A stretch of DNA of 64,000 bases from Rhipicephalus microplus (GCF_043290135.1 NC_134700.1:163839772-163903771), one strand, 5' to 3'; positions 1 through 9,971 are shown, counted from the first letter of the stretch. The notes: generated by a model from the letters alone, not told the origin. Made by a program: numbers and translations.

Positions 1-1250
1 AAAGTACCAATGTTTGTCCAGGCCAATGTGAAGCACGGTCTGTACTTAGTTTTTTTTTCTTTTCGGATACGATAATGTTAGCCGGCCTAAGTAGACAAAC
101 ATCAAGCGCACAAAGCTCGCAAACGCAATGTCAGGGATCTCTAGGCCGCCAAAATAGAGTTAATTTCAACAGGACGTTCTGCCGCAGCGGGAAACTAGTA
201 ACCAGGGGTTACTTTAAAGAGCTTTGAAGGTAGTTGCACACATATAACAAGTCTCATCTAACTCTACAATTAGTTAGGTTGCAGCTGGACTACATAACGC
301 AGCACTTGTGATTCTCGATATAGTTGTGTTCTAGCTCCATTTTTTTTTTTTGCAGGCAGCCCACCGAGTCTAACCAGTATAAAAAGCCAGTCGGATGCTC
401 AGTCCCGTATACCTTTGGCTGAAGCCACCGTCTGCACTCTGTGTCTTAGATATCATCCTTACCAAGGCTACGGGGTTTAGGCAAGGCACACGCTTCCGTA
501 GCAAAACATACTTCTTGATTAACCTCCAATAAACAGTGTTTAGACATAGTTGCGGTTTTCTGCCACGTAATACTTCACATCTATGCCGGACGTGTTTGTT
601 CTTTTCTTCTTAGTATGTTTATTATTTTAATCGCACTATCAAGAAACGGTGGTAAAAATGCGGTTACATATCAACATGGGAGCGTTCATGCAGATGCGAC
701 CACGCCCTTTCCGACCTGAACTTGCACTTGCTATTCATCTCTTGCGGTGGCAGCAACGAATCAATGGTGAATCCCCATATCGTTTTGTGCTATCGCAGGC
801 TTAGGACAGAGCATAAAGTCCAATGTGTCTTGATTTGTGAGGTGTGCTGTTGTTAAGCCGCGCCTGATCATTCTAACGAGCTGAAAATTTGATATTTGAT
901 CCTAGAACTACAAAGAAACGGTCACGAATACATCAATGTCGAAGCATTAGCACATTATTCTAAAGCAAATACAAGCATCAGTTTGTAACTTACGAGTCAC
1001 AGAGCCCACGATGACGAATAAAATTCAAAGTGAAGGGCACCAGCTGCGACTGGTGCAGCTATGTTGTTTTCGCTGTCTGTTCGCTTTACTGCAAGCAGAC
1101 ACCATAAAGATGCTGAACAGACGACGCGACGTCAATAAATACATGTGGAGTACCTAATCTTTCTTCTTTTTGGCTAAGGAACCATGTAGCCTTCAGACTG
1201 CTGAAGAGAATGTTAGGGATAGCGTATAGATATGAGATTCATCTTCCTCA
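1..1250. other. No gene seen; one compact promoter/polyA-like module
   Basis: This AT-rich stretch has no reading frame with a recognisable domain. The only structure is a TATA-like box (TATAAAAA at 378-385) followed about 150 bp later by AATAAA (528-533). That spacing can occur in a solo LTR, but no second copy or terminal pair is visible here. Confidence 0.4.
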
Positions 1251-1744
1251 AAAAAAGAAAGTATTTGACGAGGATTCTAACTCAGGGTTCGAGCGCACGA
1301 CCTGTGGTCCTACCTTCAATTTTTATTTCTGCACAACGCAAAACTAGAGAGAACGAAACGTTTACTGTGCCCTCTGTAGACATCGCTCCTCTCCGGAGGT
1401 TCTGTGTGCTTTCTATTTTTTTCGCTGCCGCTGATACCATCTGTCTATTGCACTTTTCCTTTCTTTCATTAGAAGACACATGCAAAAAGTCACAGCTTTG
1501 TCGCAAAGGTGAAACAATGAATGCGATAGCAACAAACTTGAAAGGCCACGCGCACAACGGAAAGCAGATCAAACCGTTCCCCGCGTTTCTCACGCACAAA
1601 TGACGCATAAAACGTGCTCACAGGTGCGGACGCACGTGAATAAGCATCTCGTTTGTTATTTGGCTGTGTTTGAAAATCGCGTGCTTTTCATAAATGGAGA
1701 CTTCAATGATTGCAGTAACCTTTTAGCGTCCGGTAATTACAGCA

Positions 1745-2190
1745 GAATCGTTCAGGGTAAACCCCGAGGGCAGCCAAGACGTATGATCCTCCCCTCCTCG
1801 CCACCGGATTCGCTCGGAGGGTTTCAAGCTGGACGGTCGTGCCCTCGCGATCTCCGACGACAGCGTAGCTCCCACCGACTGGTTCACCCTCCGCGGTCTC
1901 CTGCCGCCGTGCAGCTCTCGCATTGTGGTGCCCCGCCCTTGGACTGCTTCGACCCGATCCCCACTTTCCTATCTCTTCTACTTTCCGTCACTTGCCTTGT
2001 CTATTTCTTTATCTATTTACTTCTATTCTTTTTATTCCTCCTTCCCCCCACCCCTATAAGGCACTGCGCCGTGTCGCTTTGAGGCAGACAGAAATTAGGT
2101 GCCTTTTTCCTCTTCCTTACAACCACTCACCTCTACTACCACCACCTCGCCACCACAAGATAAGGACGCGCGAGGGAGCGTGACTACCCT
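1745..2190 (+). repeat. Possible 3' tail of a LINE-like repeat
   Basis: A pyrimidine-rich segment follows a broken frame that has a C-rich reading on either strand. It contains the run GAGGCAGACAGAAATTAGG, and has the look of an untranslated retroelement tail. No reverse transcriptase is attached and no duplication was found at its ends. The family assignment comes from general resemblance and is weak. The flanking sequence, about 1251-1745 and 2190-2370, shows nothing. Confidence 0.25.
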
Positions 2191-2370
2191 TCTCTAAGCC
2201 GGGCGATATACGCGTAGGAGATTAGAGGGGGTGCGCTGCGCGATGTGGCAACGCGTGCTCATTGCGCCATTTTGCTGATAATGCTGAAAACACAATTCCC
2301 CCGAGATGCTCTTAAGTAGCGGTAAGTGATAGATATAAATAACTTTTTAGCATTTGAACAGTGGTGGACG

Positions 2371-2590
2371 TGCTCGAGGGTGGCTCAGTGGTTAACGTCT
2401 CGTTTTCACGACGCCGAAGTTTCACGTTTGATTCCGCGCACGGCAATGTTTTCCTCTTTTTGTTTTTCTTTCTTGCATTTTCATATTTATAGATACGTGT
2501 AATTACACGGTGACGCCGAGGTCAACAACGATGCCGGCGGCAAAATCCAGCCGAGAGTGCCCATATACTTGCTATCGCAATAAAAAAAGG
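2371..2590 (+). repeat. tRNA-derived SINE, family distinct from the Ruka-like copies
   Basis: It has a box A-like TGGCTCAGTGGTTAACG near 2381 and a box B-like CGTTTGATTCC near 2425. These are spaced as in a tRNA. A non-tRNA body follows and ends in AATAAAAAAAGG near 2580-2590. The acceptor stem does not pair, so it is a tRNA-like head and not a functional tRNA. Confidence 0.5.
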
Positions 2591-2689
2591 AAGTCCTGAC
2601 ACATGCTTTCAAGGGGCCTGTAAAATCAGAACATTTCTATTGTAGATAACCGGGTTCAAATGACAAGTACGCCTAGAGATGAAGAACAG

Positions 2690-3358
2690 AGCGTCTCGAC
2701 GACGCAGTTTATTTTGGCGCTTAACCTATACAAAAAAATTGGCCCCGTATTCGCATAATAATGTGCAAATGTCGTCAAACGACGATAGTCTTGCGTGTGG
2801 AGAGAGTGAACATAGCATTTATTTGATGTTCTGCGCAAGAAAATTGGTCAATGTTATTCTGGGGGGGGGGCTGCGTTAGAGTGCCTCGAGGCTGAAGCGG
2901 TGGCGAACAAGCGCATTAGGTCACGTAACAGGAGAGACATGAGCGCCATCTTGCAGTTTTCTTGGAAAACGAAGCGCGTGGCTCTGAGACGGCCATGCGC
3001 ACCTGTCTCAGTGGAGATAAGGTGTAGAACGCAAGGCGGCGGGTAGGTGCCAGCACACTGTCGTCTTAGCAAAGCGTTGGAAACGCTCGTCTTTTCGTGC
3101 AAGCGTTGCATGTTCAGCGCGTGCTAAATGCTACGGTCCTTAGAATTATTGATGTATGCATTTTCTATTAAAAACACGAAGCAGAATATATACGTGTTGT
3201 TATAGTGCCTCAGTTATATGCAATATTTGCTTATTAATTGACAATCGCACAAGTATGAATGCTGAATCTTGAGCAACATTGGTGGGCGCTGCGGATGGGG
3301 TCGGCCGTTTGGGGTATTGGCTGGTGCTGTTTAGAGTACCCGGTTCGCGTTAAGCGTG

Positions 3359-3429
<71 letters not shown>

Positions 3430-3487
3430 CAAACTTTTTGCGTCGAAGGTCCCCAAGAAAGACTATCGTCTTTAAAAATTGGGAGAT
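2690..3487 (+). repeat. Interspersed repeat family FA, copy 1
   Basis: This roughly 0.8-kb unit recurs at 45535-46870 (same strand, interrupted) and at 62870-63530 (opposite strand). Shared blocks include the GTCGTC-AACGACGATAGTCTTGCGTGTGGAGAG region, the CAAAGCGTTGGAAACGCT block and a CAGA-rich microsatellite followed by AAGAAAGACTATCGTC. No coding potential is conserved between copies. It runs directly into an F4 repeat at about 3488. Confidence 0.7.
3358..3429. repeat. (CAGA)n microsatellite
   Basis: About 17 tetranucleotide units with one CAAA interruption. It lies inside family FA and recurs in degenerate form in the other copies. It creates spurious open frames on both strands. Confidence 0.95.
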
Positions 3488-4132
3488 CCCACGTACAGTG
3501 GGTATCGATCATATGCGAAGCACGAATGAGAAATGTTGATATTGTCACTTTTAAATCAGCACGACGTTACGAGGTGGAGGTAAATTATGCCGTACGCGAC
3601 TTCCCTGTCATGATTATAATTTTTGGATGTGTCGTTCACCTTCGTCACCTATTCACGTCACGCGACGCCACATTCAGTATATGGAGCTGGCGAAACGGCC
3701 GTGAGCACGCTATGAGCGTGGTATGTTGTCATAATGTTACATCACACGCGTCTCATCATTATCATGTTTCCATCAGTCATATACGTTCATCGTCCATTGA
3801 CGTCTCGTAACACTAAATTTCGTATATGTGGACCTTGTGAAACGGCTTCGTGTGCATCATGAAGGGCCCAATATACTTTAACGTAACTTCGACGCGCGCG
3901 CACGCTGGGAACAGCAACGCTACGTTAACAAAACGCGAGCACTGTATAGTATGACGTCAGGCGTGACCGGTGCGACCAGCGTCCATCAGCTCGGCCCGAC
4001 GGCAACCGGTGCGAAATGCGACAAGCTGCATTTGGCTCTGATCGTTACCATCACCGCACTGCGTCTGCCTCCTTTCGAGACAGAGGGACGCCGGACGCCT
4101 TGAAACGCGCATGTGTCACAGCGACGCAGTGC
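3488..4132 (+). repeat. Interspersed repeat family F4, copy 1 (interrupted by the THAP transposon)
   Basis: The left edge AGATCCCACGTA and the ATGCGAAGCA motif just inside it match other F4/F3 copies. About two units of a 147-bp satellite-like repeat follow, then a GC-rich core (from about 3860) that also occurs at 27770-28080. The core is broken exactly at the 8-bp duplication flanking the THAP transposon and resumes briefly at 6616-6630. Confidence 0.7.
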
Positions 4133-4349
4133 CGTCACCCCCGGAAAATCTTTTCAGGCCTGCGCCCAGCAATTTGACGTCATTTCCGGCCGGCCGACTC
4201 TCGGGGAAGCCACAGCGGCAGCGAGCGCAGCGCGGGCGGCGGTGGTGACGGTTCGGCGGCGTGGTGTTGACGGTGTTTCACGTTTGTTGCTTTCCGTTGT
4301 TGTTTTGCGGCAATTTCGTTTCCGTGCGTGATGCTGGAGTGATGCGACA
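4133..4349 (+). promoter_or_regulatory. GC-rich promoter-like region of the THAP gene
   Basis: This short CpG-rich segment lies between the left terminal repeat and the initiator ATG. It contains a perfect CRE-type palindrome, TGACGTCA (4175-4182), next to GGCCGGCC. The same two motifs reappear near the opposite end of the element in inverted orientation (about 6535-6573). No TATA box is obvious, so a TATA-less promoter is inferred. Confidence 0.45.
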
Positions 4350-5521
4350 ATGCCGAATAAGTGTTGTGTACCCGGATGCACCGGCAACTACAAAACAGGA
4401 AAGAAGATACAAGTGTTTTCCTTCCCTAAAGACGCCGACGCTCTCAAACAATGGCTACGCGCCATTCCTAGGAAGGACTTCGTGCCGACTTCGTGCACTA
4501 AGGTAAGAATTTGAGATGCTCCTGTTCTTAGCTTGTCGTTGCTTGTTCGGGTAGAAATCACCTATGATGGGAAATACTTGAGCGTGTGGCCGCCGGGCCT
4601 CGCGAAGCGCTGACGCCAGCAGCGTTCGCAGCAAGGATGGTCAGCTGCGCTTTGTTCACTAACAGTGCCGTGGTGTCGTCCATTCTTGCAAGCTCTCGGT
4701 GGAAGTGCTTCGTGGAGTGCGGTGACATCACGCTCCCGTGTTTCCTTTCATGTTGCTTGTACCGCTTAGCGCAGCGCTTTTATTTAGATGCTTGCGAAAC
4801 GTAGGTAGACTTTGTTTTAGCTACACGGACTGTAAACGCGGTCATGCAAACGGGAGCGCATTTTTTTCTTTTGAGAAGTGGCGTCTCAGACGTTCTTGAA
4901 ACGTTTTTGCAGGTGTGCGCGAATCATTTCGACGCTTCATGCATTGAGAAGACGACATCGTAGACGGATCCAAGGACAGGGAGAGTTATTGAAGTTGCAC
5001 TCCCAGTACCACGGTTGCGTCCTGGATCTGTCCCAACGGTATTTTCCGGCTGTCCGTCCTACCTATCAGTACGAGACCAGAGCACGAGAGAAACCCCTGA
5101 CGCCAAGAGGAGCCGACAAGAAGCCTCCCAACTCGCCCGTGCTGTAGAAAAGTCGCTGGCGTCATATGAAGCGGAGCAAAAACGAGACCGGTTTTCGTCC
5201 CTCGAAGAACTAAGGGCTCGCCTGCAAGGGGTGTCAGTGTCTCCAAAGTGGACTGTGATTCATAAAGAAGAGTGCTCCATGTTTTTGAACATTATCGACT
5301 ATCGTGAACCTTGTTTGAATGCGTCATTGACCGTGCTTGCAAACCTTGAAGTCTTTGCCTGCTATCAAGGTTCACCAATCAAGAACCTTGGTAGCGCTGT
5401 TGTACCAGACTCAGTTCAAAAAGTAAGTTCCTTGTTGGAAATTTTGAACAACCTGTCGATGCTGTCTGAGGAGCGCTGCACTTATTGCCACCTGGCTCAA
5501 GCAATACATTCCCTTGTTTGA
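4350..5521 (+). CDS. THAP-domain protein (P-transposase N-terminus-like), two exons, one in-frame TAG
   Basis: Exon 1 (4350-4502) encodes 51 residues beginning MPNKCCVPGC. It ends at the donor AAG|GTAAGA. Exon 2 starts at 4913 after TTTTTTGCAG, in phase 0, and runs to TGA at 5519-5521, giving 253 codons in all. The zinc ligands are C5, C10, C53 and H56, the C2CH spacing of THAP domains. W35, P26 and the closing GSVPTVF (residues 89-95, equivalent to AVPTIF) fit too. A charged helical, probably coiled-coil stretch follows at about 112-150, then a region with no assigned domain that resembles P-like transposase N-termini. The role inferred is sequence-specific DNA binding, perhaps to the element's own ends. 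Codon 68 (4961-4963) is TAG, inside the variable part of the THAP fold. Unless it is read through, a variant or a sequencing error, only a 67-residue fragment is made. Family membership is secure, but function in the tick is unknown. Confidence 0.75.
4503..4912 (+). other. Intron of the THAP gene
   Basis: The 410-bp intron has a GTAAGA donor, a pyrimidine-rich tract and a TGCAG acceptor. It interrupts the THAP domain between the CCxxxC half and the CxxH half. Removal restores the exact ligand spacing, which is good evidence for these splice sites. Confidence 0.8.
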
Positions 5522-6165
5522 GCCTTGTTTCCAGTTTTGTATCTCTTTACAAGTTGTTAGCTTTTAAAGGTGCTGTACTTTTTTCTTTTTTTTAACATGA
5601 ACTGCCTCGGTGCCCACTGTAGCAGTTGTACAGTCCGTTTTGGTACCTAAGCTGTGTACACTTTCCTTGTGCACTCTGTGTACAGACATGTTGTGCACTG
5701 TGATTTGTTTTTTTCTTAGATTTTTGTTTGATTTTTTCCCTAGGACATGCACCTACCTGTGGCAGTACAATTACTTTTCTTTCTGTCATTTATCATGCTG
5801 TGGACCACAATTTAGTCACCAGTGTTCTTTTGTATTGTATTTTTTGGCAAGTGTTTGAACCTGATACCTTGTGTTGCTACTGCTACTATGATAAACGAAT
5901 GGTATGTTTTCCTCTAACCTACAATTTAAATGAAAGTGTGCTTTTTCTGTTCCAAAGCTCGGGGATGTTTTTGCTGTTACAATCTGTTTTGTTTTCTGAG
6001 TTTTATGTGGCAAGATATTGTGTTTTGTACTTTTGGCATATTTTCAGCATTAAGGGCAACATCTTGTGTTGCCTGTCGTCTGCCTGGACCGAGAACAATG
6101 TGCACTGTGATATTTGTACAGACGGCGTCTGGCTGTGATAAATAAATATGCATTATTCCATTCAC
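5522..6165 (+). other. 3' UTR of the THAP gene
   Basis: This T-rich sequence has no conserved frame. It ends with GATAAATAAATA; the AATAAA lies at 6141-6146 and cleavage probably follows within 20 bp. Short GTGCACTGTGAT-type motifs occur twice (near 5692 and 6099). In P-type transposons most of the transposase would lie here, so an internal deletion is inferred. Confidence 0.5.
6141..6146 (+). terminator. Polyadenylation signal AATAAA
   Basis: This canonical hexamer lies downstream of the THAP stop codon and is the last strong signal before the SINE insertion. Confidence 0.6.
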
Positions 6166-6195
6166 GATATTCATTATTTCTTGATACCTTGATAA

Positions 6196-6435
6196 GTTCC
6201 CCCGCAACGGTGGCTCAGTGGCTAAGGCGTAGCGCTGCTGAGCACTAGGGCGCAGTTTCGATACCCGGCTGCGGCGGCCGCATTTCTGATGGAGGCGAAA
6301 AGCAAAAACGCCCGTGTGTACGAGATTTCGGCACACAATAAAGATTCCCAGGTAGTAAAACTTGATCCTGAGCTCTCCACTACGGCGCGCTTCATCGCCT
6401 GCGTTGCGTCGGCGCGTTAAACCATACAATCAATG
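6196..6435 (+). mobile_element. Ruka-like tRNA-derived SINE, full length
   Basis: The box A-like GGTGGCTCAGTGGCTAAGG begins the element and a degenerate box B (AGTTTCGATACCC) follows. The body includes the family block around TCCACTACGGCG, and the 3' end reads GTTAAACCATACAATCAAT. It is flanked by a 13-bp near-perfect duplication, GATACC(T/G)TGATAA (6183-6195 and 6436-6448). It inserted into the THAP transposon after that element was in place, or was carried with it. Confidence 0.8.
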
Positions 6436-6699
6436 GATACCGTGATAAATCGTGCGGACATGGTGTCAAGGAACCTCGCCCGAGTCGGTAGGCGTGAAGG
6501 GCGCTCGCGGCTGGCGCAGCCACCCAGCGAAGGGCGGCCGGCCGGCCGGCGCGATGTGACGTCGTCGACGTCACGTCACGTGACGCGCAGGCCTGAAAAG
6601 CTTCCGGGGGTGACGCGCAGTGCGGCGCGGTGGTGGTGGTGGTGGTGAAAAAAATGGCAGCATATCCACGGAGTGAATGATGAAGAGTGGGGCGAAGAA

Positions 6700-6890
6700 T
6701 TCGTCCGTCCATTCGTTCTTGCTTCCGTCCGTCCATGCGTCCGTCAGTGTGACCGTTCATGCGTTCATCAGCCCGTCCGTGCGTGCGGCTGTTCATGCGT
6801 CCGTCCCAGCGTTCGTCCATGCAGCCGCCCCTGCGTCCGTTCATGCGTCCATCCATGCATCTGTCTATGTGTCCGTTCGTCCATCTATTA
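6700..6890 (+). repeat. Minisatellite of CGTCCGTCCATG-type units
   Basis: Degenerate 4- and 12-bp units (CGTC/CGTCCATG) occur here and, on the other strand, at 34290-34465. Unit order differs between the two copies, so the array is evolving rapidly. Confidence 0.85.
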
Positions 6891-7169
6891 AACACTCCAA
6901 GTACCACCATCTCGCATCTTTTCATCATATATTCCCCATATAGAAGCACCGCCATTCAGCGGACATTCCAAGGACTAAACGAGAGGTGGCACACGCACAC
7001 TTTTTTACGGCTTGCGCTTCGGGTCCACTTCCCACCTTCAACCACCTCGAGTTCATGGTATATACTAGTTCACTGTATTCATGGCACTGCGGCTCAACGC
7101 TCGCTAAACCTTTCTAAAACTAAGGAGGTTACACCCAGCGAGTATAACGTAGCAATACTTTCTTGTCAG

Positions 7170-7293
7170 ATAGTGCTCAATGTACATGCCAACGGCTGCT
7201 AATGGTGATCGCAGCCTGCGCGTTAACTAAAAGCCGAATGTTCCTTTCTCTCATTCCCCATTAGCAGCCATGGACATGTACATTGAGCACTAT
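7170..7293. repeat. Inverted duplication (arms 7170-7208 and 7255-7293)
   Basis: Two 39-bp arms centred on the CAATGTACATG motif are inverse copies with a few mismatches, separated by about 46 bp. The F1 copy at 33.9-34.0 kb contains the segment only once, so the second arm was gained in this copy. Confidence 0.8.
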
Positions 7294-7504
7294 TTTTTAT
7301 TGTTCAACGACGCACAGAAGAAGTCTCTCACCGGCACCATCTTGGCGGTCAAAATGTTATACTTGTTACATGCTACGGGGGACGAACGGGTGCCGCTATA
7401 GGGAGCTTCGCCCCTAAAAAGATTATCTGCAAGTAAGAGAGATAGGGGCGGCCTTAAAGCCCGACCCTGTACAAACTCTAGGAGGAGTCCCTCGTCCGGG
7501 ACCC

Positions 7505-8688
7505 TTATACCTTACGCAGCGGCACGCGCCTTGGCCACGAAGGCTCTTGGACCCTCCTAGGCCGAGCACCCAAGCAGGGCAGCCTCCCAGCACTTTCGGG
7601 TAGGGGGTGAAGGGAAGTTATTAGGGGGACCGCCGGGTTAGATGGGCATGCCCACACCATGCGGAAAGTATCCTTAAGCGGATGATCACAGTATGGGCAT
7701 TCTCCTGAGAAAGCCGGATTTAAATGCCTAAGTATTGCCGAGCACAATACTGTGTTGGTGTAAAGGCGTAACAGCAAGCGCTCGTCCGCCTTATTTAGGC
7801 CCGTCGCCGGGGGCGGAAATCTGAGCCTGTTTGATCTGTACATGATTGTAAGTTCGCGAAAAGAGGTGACCGGATTAGGTTCTGAATCGTCAGGTGATGG
7901 AAAACGAGGAGGTTCCCGGTAATAAAGTGCGTGTGCTGAGGCATCGGCAGCCTCGTTTCCAACTAGTCTTGCGTGAGCTGGCATCCAGATCACTAAACGT
8001 GTGTTTGGGCGTCTAGATAATAACACCCCTTCATGATTCGAGCGGCGCGACTGGTGATGCGACGTTTTGTAAGATTTCGACAAACTCTCTCTCCGAGAAT
8101 CGGCAATGATGTTATTAGAAGCGGGGTCCGCTGCGGCGAGAGCTATGGTGACTTCCTCCGCGGGAGTAATTTCTGGGGCTCGAAAAGCGAGTCCTCCAAC
8201 GGGAACGTTTTGATGGACTAGGCCTGCCGTGTACCAGCCCGCGTGGTGAGGCCAGACGCGTCCGTGTAGAATTCTCCAAAACGGGACCCATAGCGTCCTC
8301 GCAAGGCTGTAACCCGCGCAGTTCGCCTTAATTCGTGAGTATCCCTAGCAATGTTTTGGGGCAGAGGCTGAATATTCAACGCCCCACGCCAGTCCTCAGG
8401 GATCGTGGTCCGCTCTTCCGCCTGATAGGTGTAGGGAATATGGAGGCGGTGTAAAAGACATCTCACAGCATGCGACTTGGTAAGCCGCAGGTACTGGTTG
8501 TTGAGATGGGCCTCTTTGAGTCCCCCGTACGCGTTGGTCATACTCAAATCTGCAAGGCGTTGGTTAGACGTCGAGGTCAGGGGGTCTAGGGCACGCTTGT
8601 ATAAGTCGCGGAGAAGGCAATTGAGTGTGTTTACATAACATTGGCGCAAACGTAGGTAGGGTGTCGAATACACAATCCGACTGGTCAC
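7505..8688 (-). pseudogene. Thumb/connection, RNase H and C-terminal zinc region of LINE-1
   Basis: The 8218-8688 frame carries the AYGGLKEAHL region and the start of RNase H (FGEFYTDASGL). The 7505-8083 frame carries the last RNase H motif (WMPAHARLVGNEAADASA) and the Cys/His tail. The central RNase H motifs lie in the broken stretch between them. Confidence 0.7.
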
Positions 8689-8733
8689 GAAAGCATAGGC
8701 GAGGCGCAGAATGTCGCGGCTTCTGAGACTCCC

Positions 8734-9523
8734 TCACTTGTTCGAGATCCGGCGAACCATGAAACCTACTTGATCTCCGACCGTACGTAGCTTGCGCAAG
8801 GTTGTGTCAGCTTTTCTGCTCTTGTGTACAAAAAGCCCCAAGACGCGGATTTCTTCGCGTTCCGGAATTGGCCCGGTGCACAACGAAATCACGATTTCTG
8901 TCGTGGCTTTGGGTTTGGAGCGAATGTGTACAAACTCAGATTTTGTTGGAGAGCATTCGAGGCCGCAGCGACGGGCGGAGTCCTCCACGACTGACGCTGC
9001 TTGTTGCAGGCTGGCCTCGATGCTGCCGAGAGAACCCTGGGTTGCCCACAGCGTGATATCATCGGCGTACATAGCATGGCGTACACCGGGGATGTCCTTC
9101 AGGAGTGGGGGGAGATGAGCCATGGCGACGCTAAACAGAAGAGGAGAGAGGACCGCTTCCCGTGGTGTTTGTTCTTCGAGCACCCAGAGAATATGGCTCA
9201 GGCTCCCTGTCTTGGATGCGGAGGTACGTCTGCCATTCCTTCAGAAACTGACGGATGTACCTGAAAGCATTATGCCCACAGTCTGTTTGGAACAGATGGG
9301 TAAGAATGATTTCGTGAGTGACGTTACCAAAAGTCCCTTTGATATCCAAGGCGAGGACTACCTTATCATTGCTGGGATGCTTGATCGGCTCAACGACGTC
9401 ATGATGGAGTTGAAGGAGTATGTCCTGAGCTGAGCAACGTGATCGAAAACCGTACATAGTGTCGGCAAAGGTGTGCCGCGCCTGGAGGTAATCGGAGAGC
9501 CGATTCCTAACCATCCTTTTCAT
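8734..9523 (-). pseudogene. Reverse transcriptase core of LINE-1
   Basis: Two overlapping frames hold RT motifs. One has the GFRSRCSAQDILLQLHHDVV and VLALDIKGTFGNVTHE blocks, where the usual KAFD is changed to KGTF. The other has SPLLFSVAMAHLPPLL and MYADDITLW. The frameshift lies near 9150. Loss of the first catalytic motif and the shift mean it is dead. Confidence 0.75.
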
Positions 9524-9971
9524 AAGCTTCCCTACACAGGAGGTTAAGGAAATGGGTCGTAGAGTTTCGATGTTTACAGACTTGCCTGGTTTGAAAAAAA
9601 AACGTTACCAAAGTCGTTTTCTAATCAATCCCCCATGGTTCATGCCCCTCCCAAATTTGATTCAAGTAGTCGAAGAGCTGATGATATGCGTGGTCTGGGA
9701 GATTGGCTAGAAGCCTAGGTAGGTAGGTAATCAACTTTATTGATTCACGAAGGAATCATTTGAGGGGGGGTTGTGGTAGGGGAACTAGAATCAGGATGAC
9801 GACGAGCCCTAGGGCCGCTCTAGGTGGCCGGACACTGCTGTGCTTCGGCGACCCTTCTGGCCGAGCTCACTGTCCGGAGCTGTAAACCCGGTCGCGAGCT
9901 GTGCAGAGCAGCCTCCCATCGCTCCTGGTGTTCTGACCCTTGCCACGGGGGCTTGAGTTTGTTTGGACAAT

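Larger units (their letters stand above)
4133..6615 (+). mobile_element. P-superfamily-like DNA transposon carrying a THAP gene
   Basis: The element starts CGTCACCCCCGGAA and ends with the reverse complement. The terminal inverted repeat extends about 33 bp to CAGGCCTGCGC, with one 2-bp length difference. It is flanked by a perfect 8-bp direct repeat, CGCAGTGC (4125-4132 and 6616-6623). The empty site can be read from a related F4 copy near 28035, which runs through this point without the insertion. An 8-bp duplication plus a THAP DNA-binding domain is the combination known for P elements (hAT elements also make 8-bp duplications but do not typically carry THAP domains). The element holds a promoter-like GC-rich segment, a two-exon THAP gene, a polyadenylation signal and a secondary SINE. 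No RNase H-like transposase core was found, so it is probably non-autonomous. Confidence 0.8.
6675..7416 (+). repeat. Interspersed repeat family F1, copy A
   Basis: It begins near TGATGAAGAGTGGGGCGAAG and ends GGGAGCTTCGCCCCTAAAAA, so GGGGCGAAG and CTTCGCCCC form subterminal inverted motifs. A minisatellite of GTCCGTCCATGC-type units fills 6700-6890. A second copy lies on the opposite strand at 33845-34490. The frames across the minisatellite are open only because of its composition and are not genes. Confidence 0.75.
7421..9722 (-). mobile_element. LINE-1: 5'-truncated I-superfamily-like LINE, reverse transcriptase to RNase H, decayed
   Basis: Reading on the minus strand from 9712, the sequence enters the fingers of a reverse transcriptase (LANLPDHAYHQLF, then PISLTSCVGKLM). 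It continues through a YADDITLW catalytic box (near 9065) and the connection domain to an RNase H tail and a C-terminal zinc motif (CPYCDHPLKDTFRMVWACP, near 7690). The frame is broken several times between 7505 and 9600. Endonuclease and ORF1 are absent. The upstream end abuts the 3' tail of LINE-2, and the downstream end abuts the F1 repeat. No target-site duplication was identified. The RNase H and Cys-rich tail place it with I-type LINEs. Confidence 0.75.

Noticed and set aside
1600..2082. 160-codon plus frame
   Set aside because: It overlaps a pyrimidine-rich retroelement-like tail; composition explains the absence of stops.
3259..3810. 183-codon plus frame with TDRQTDRQ repeat
   Set aside because: It runs through a CAGA microsatellite and two repeat families. 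It is not conserved in the other copies.
6392..6955. 187-codon minus frame and overlapping plus frames rich in Arg, Asp, Gly or Ser, Val
   Set aside because: They cross a minisatellite open in nearly all frames, and span the end of a transposon and a repeat boundary.
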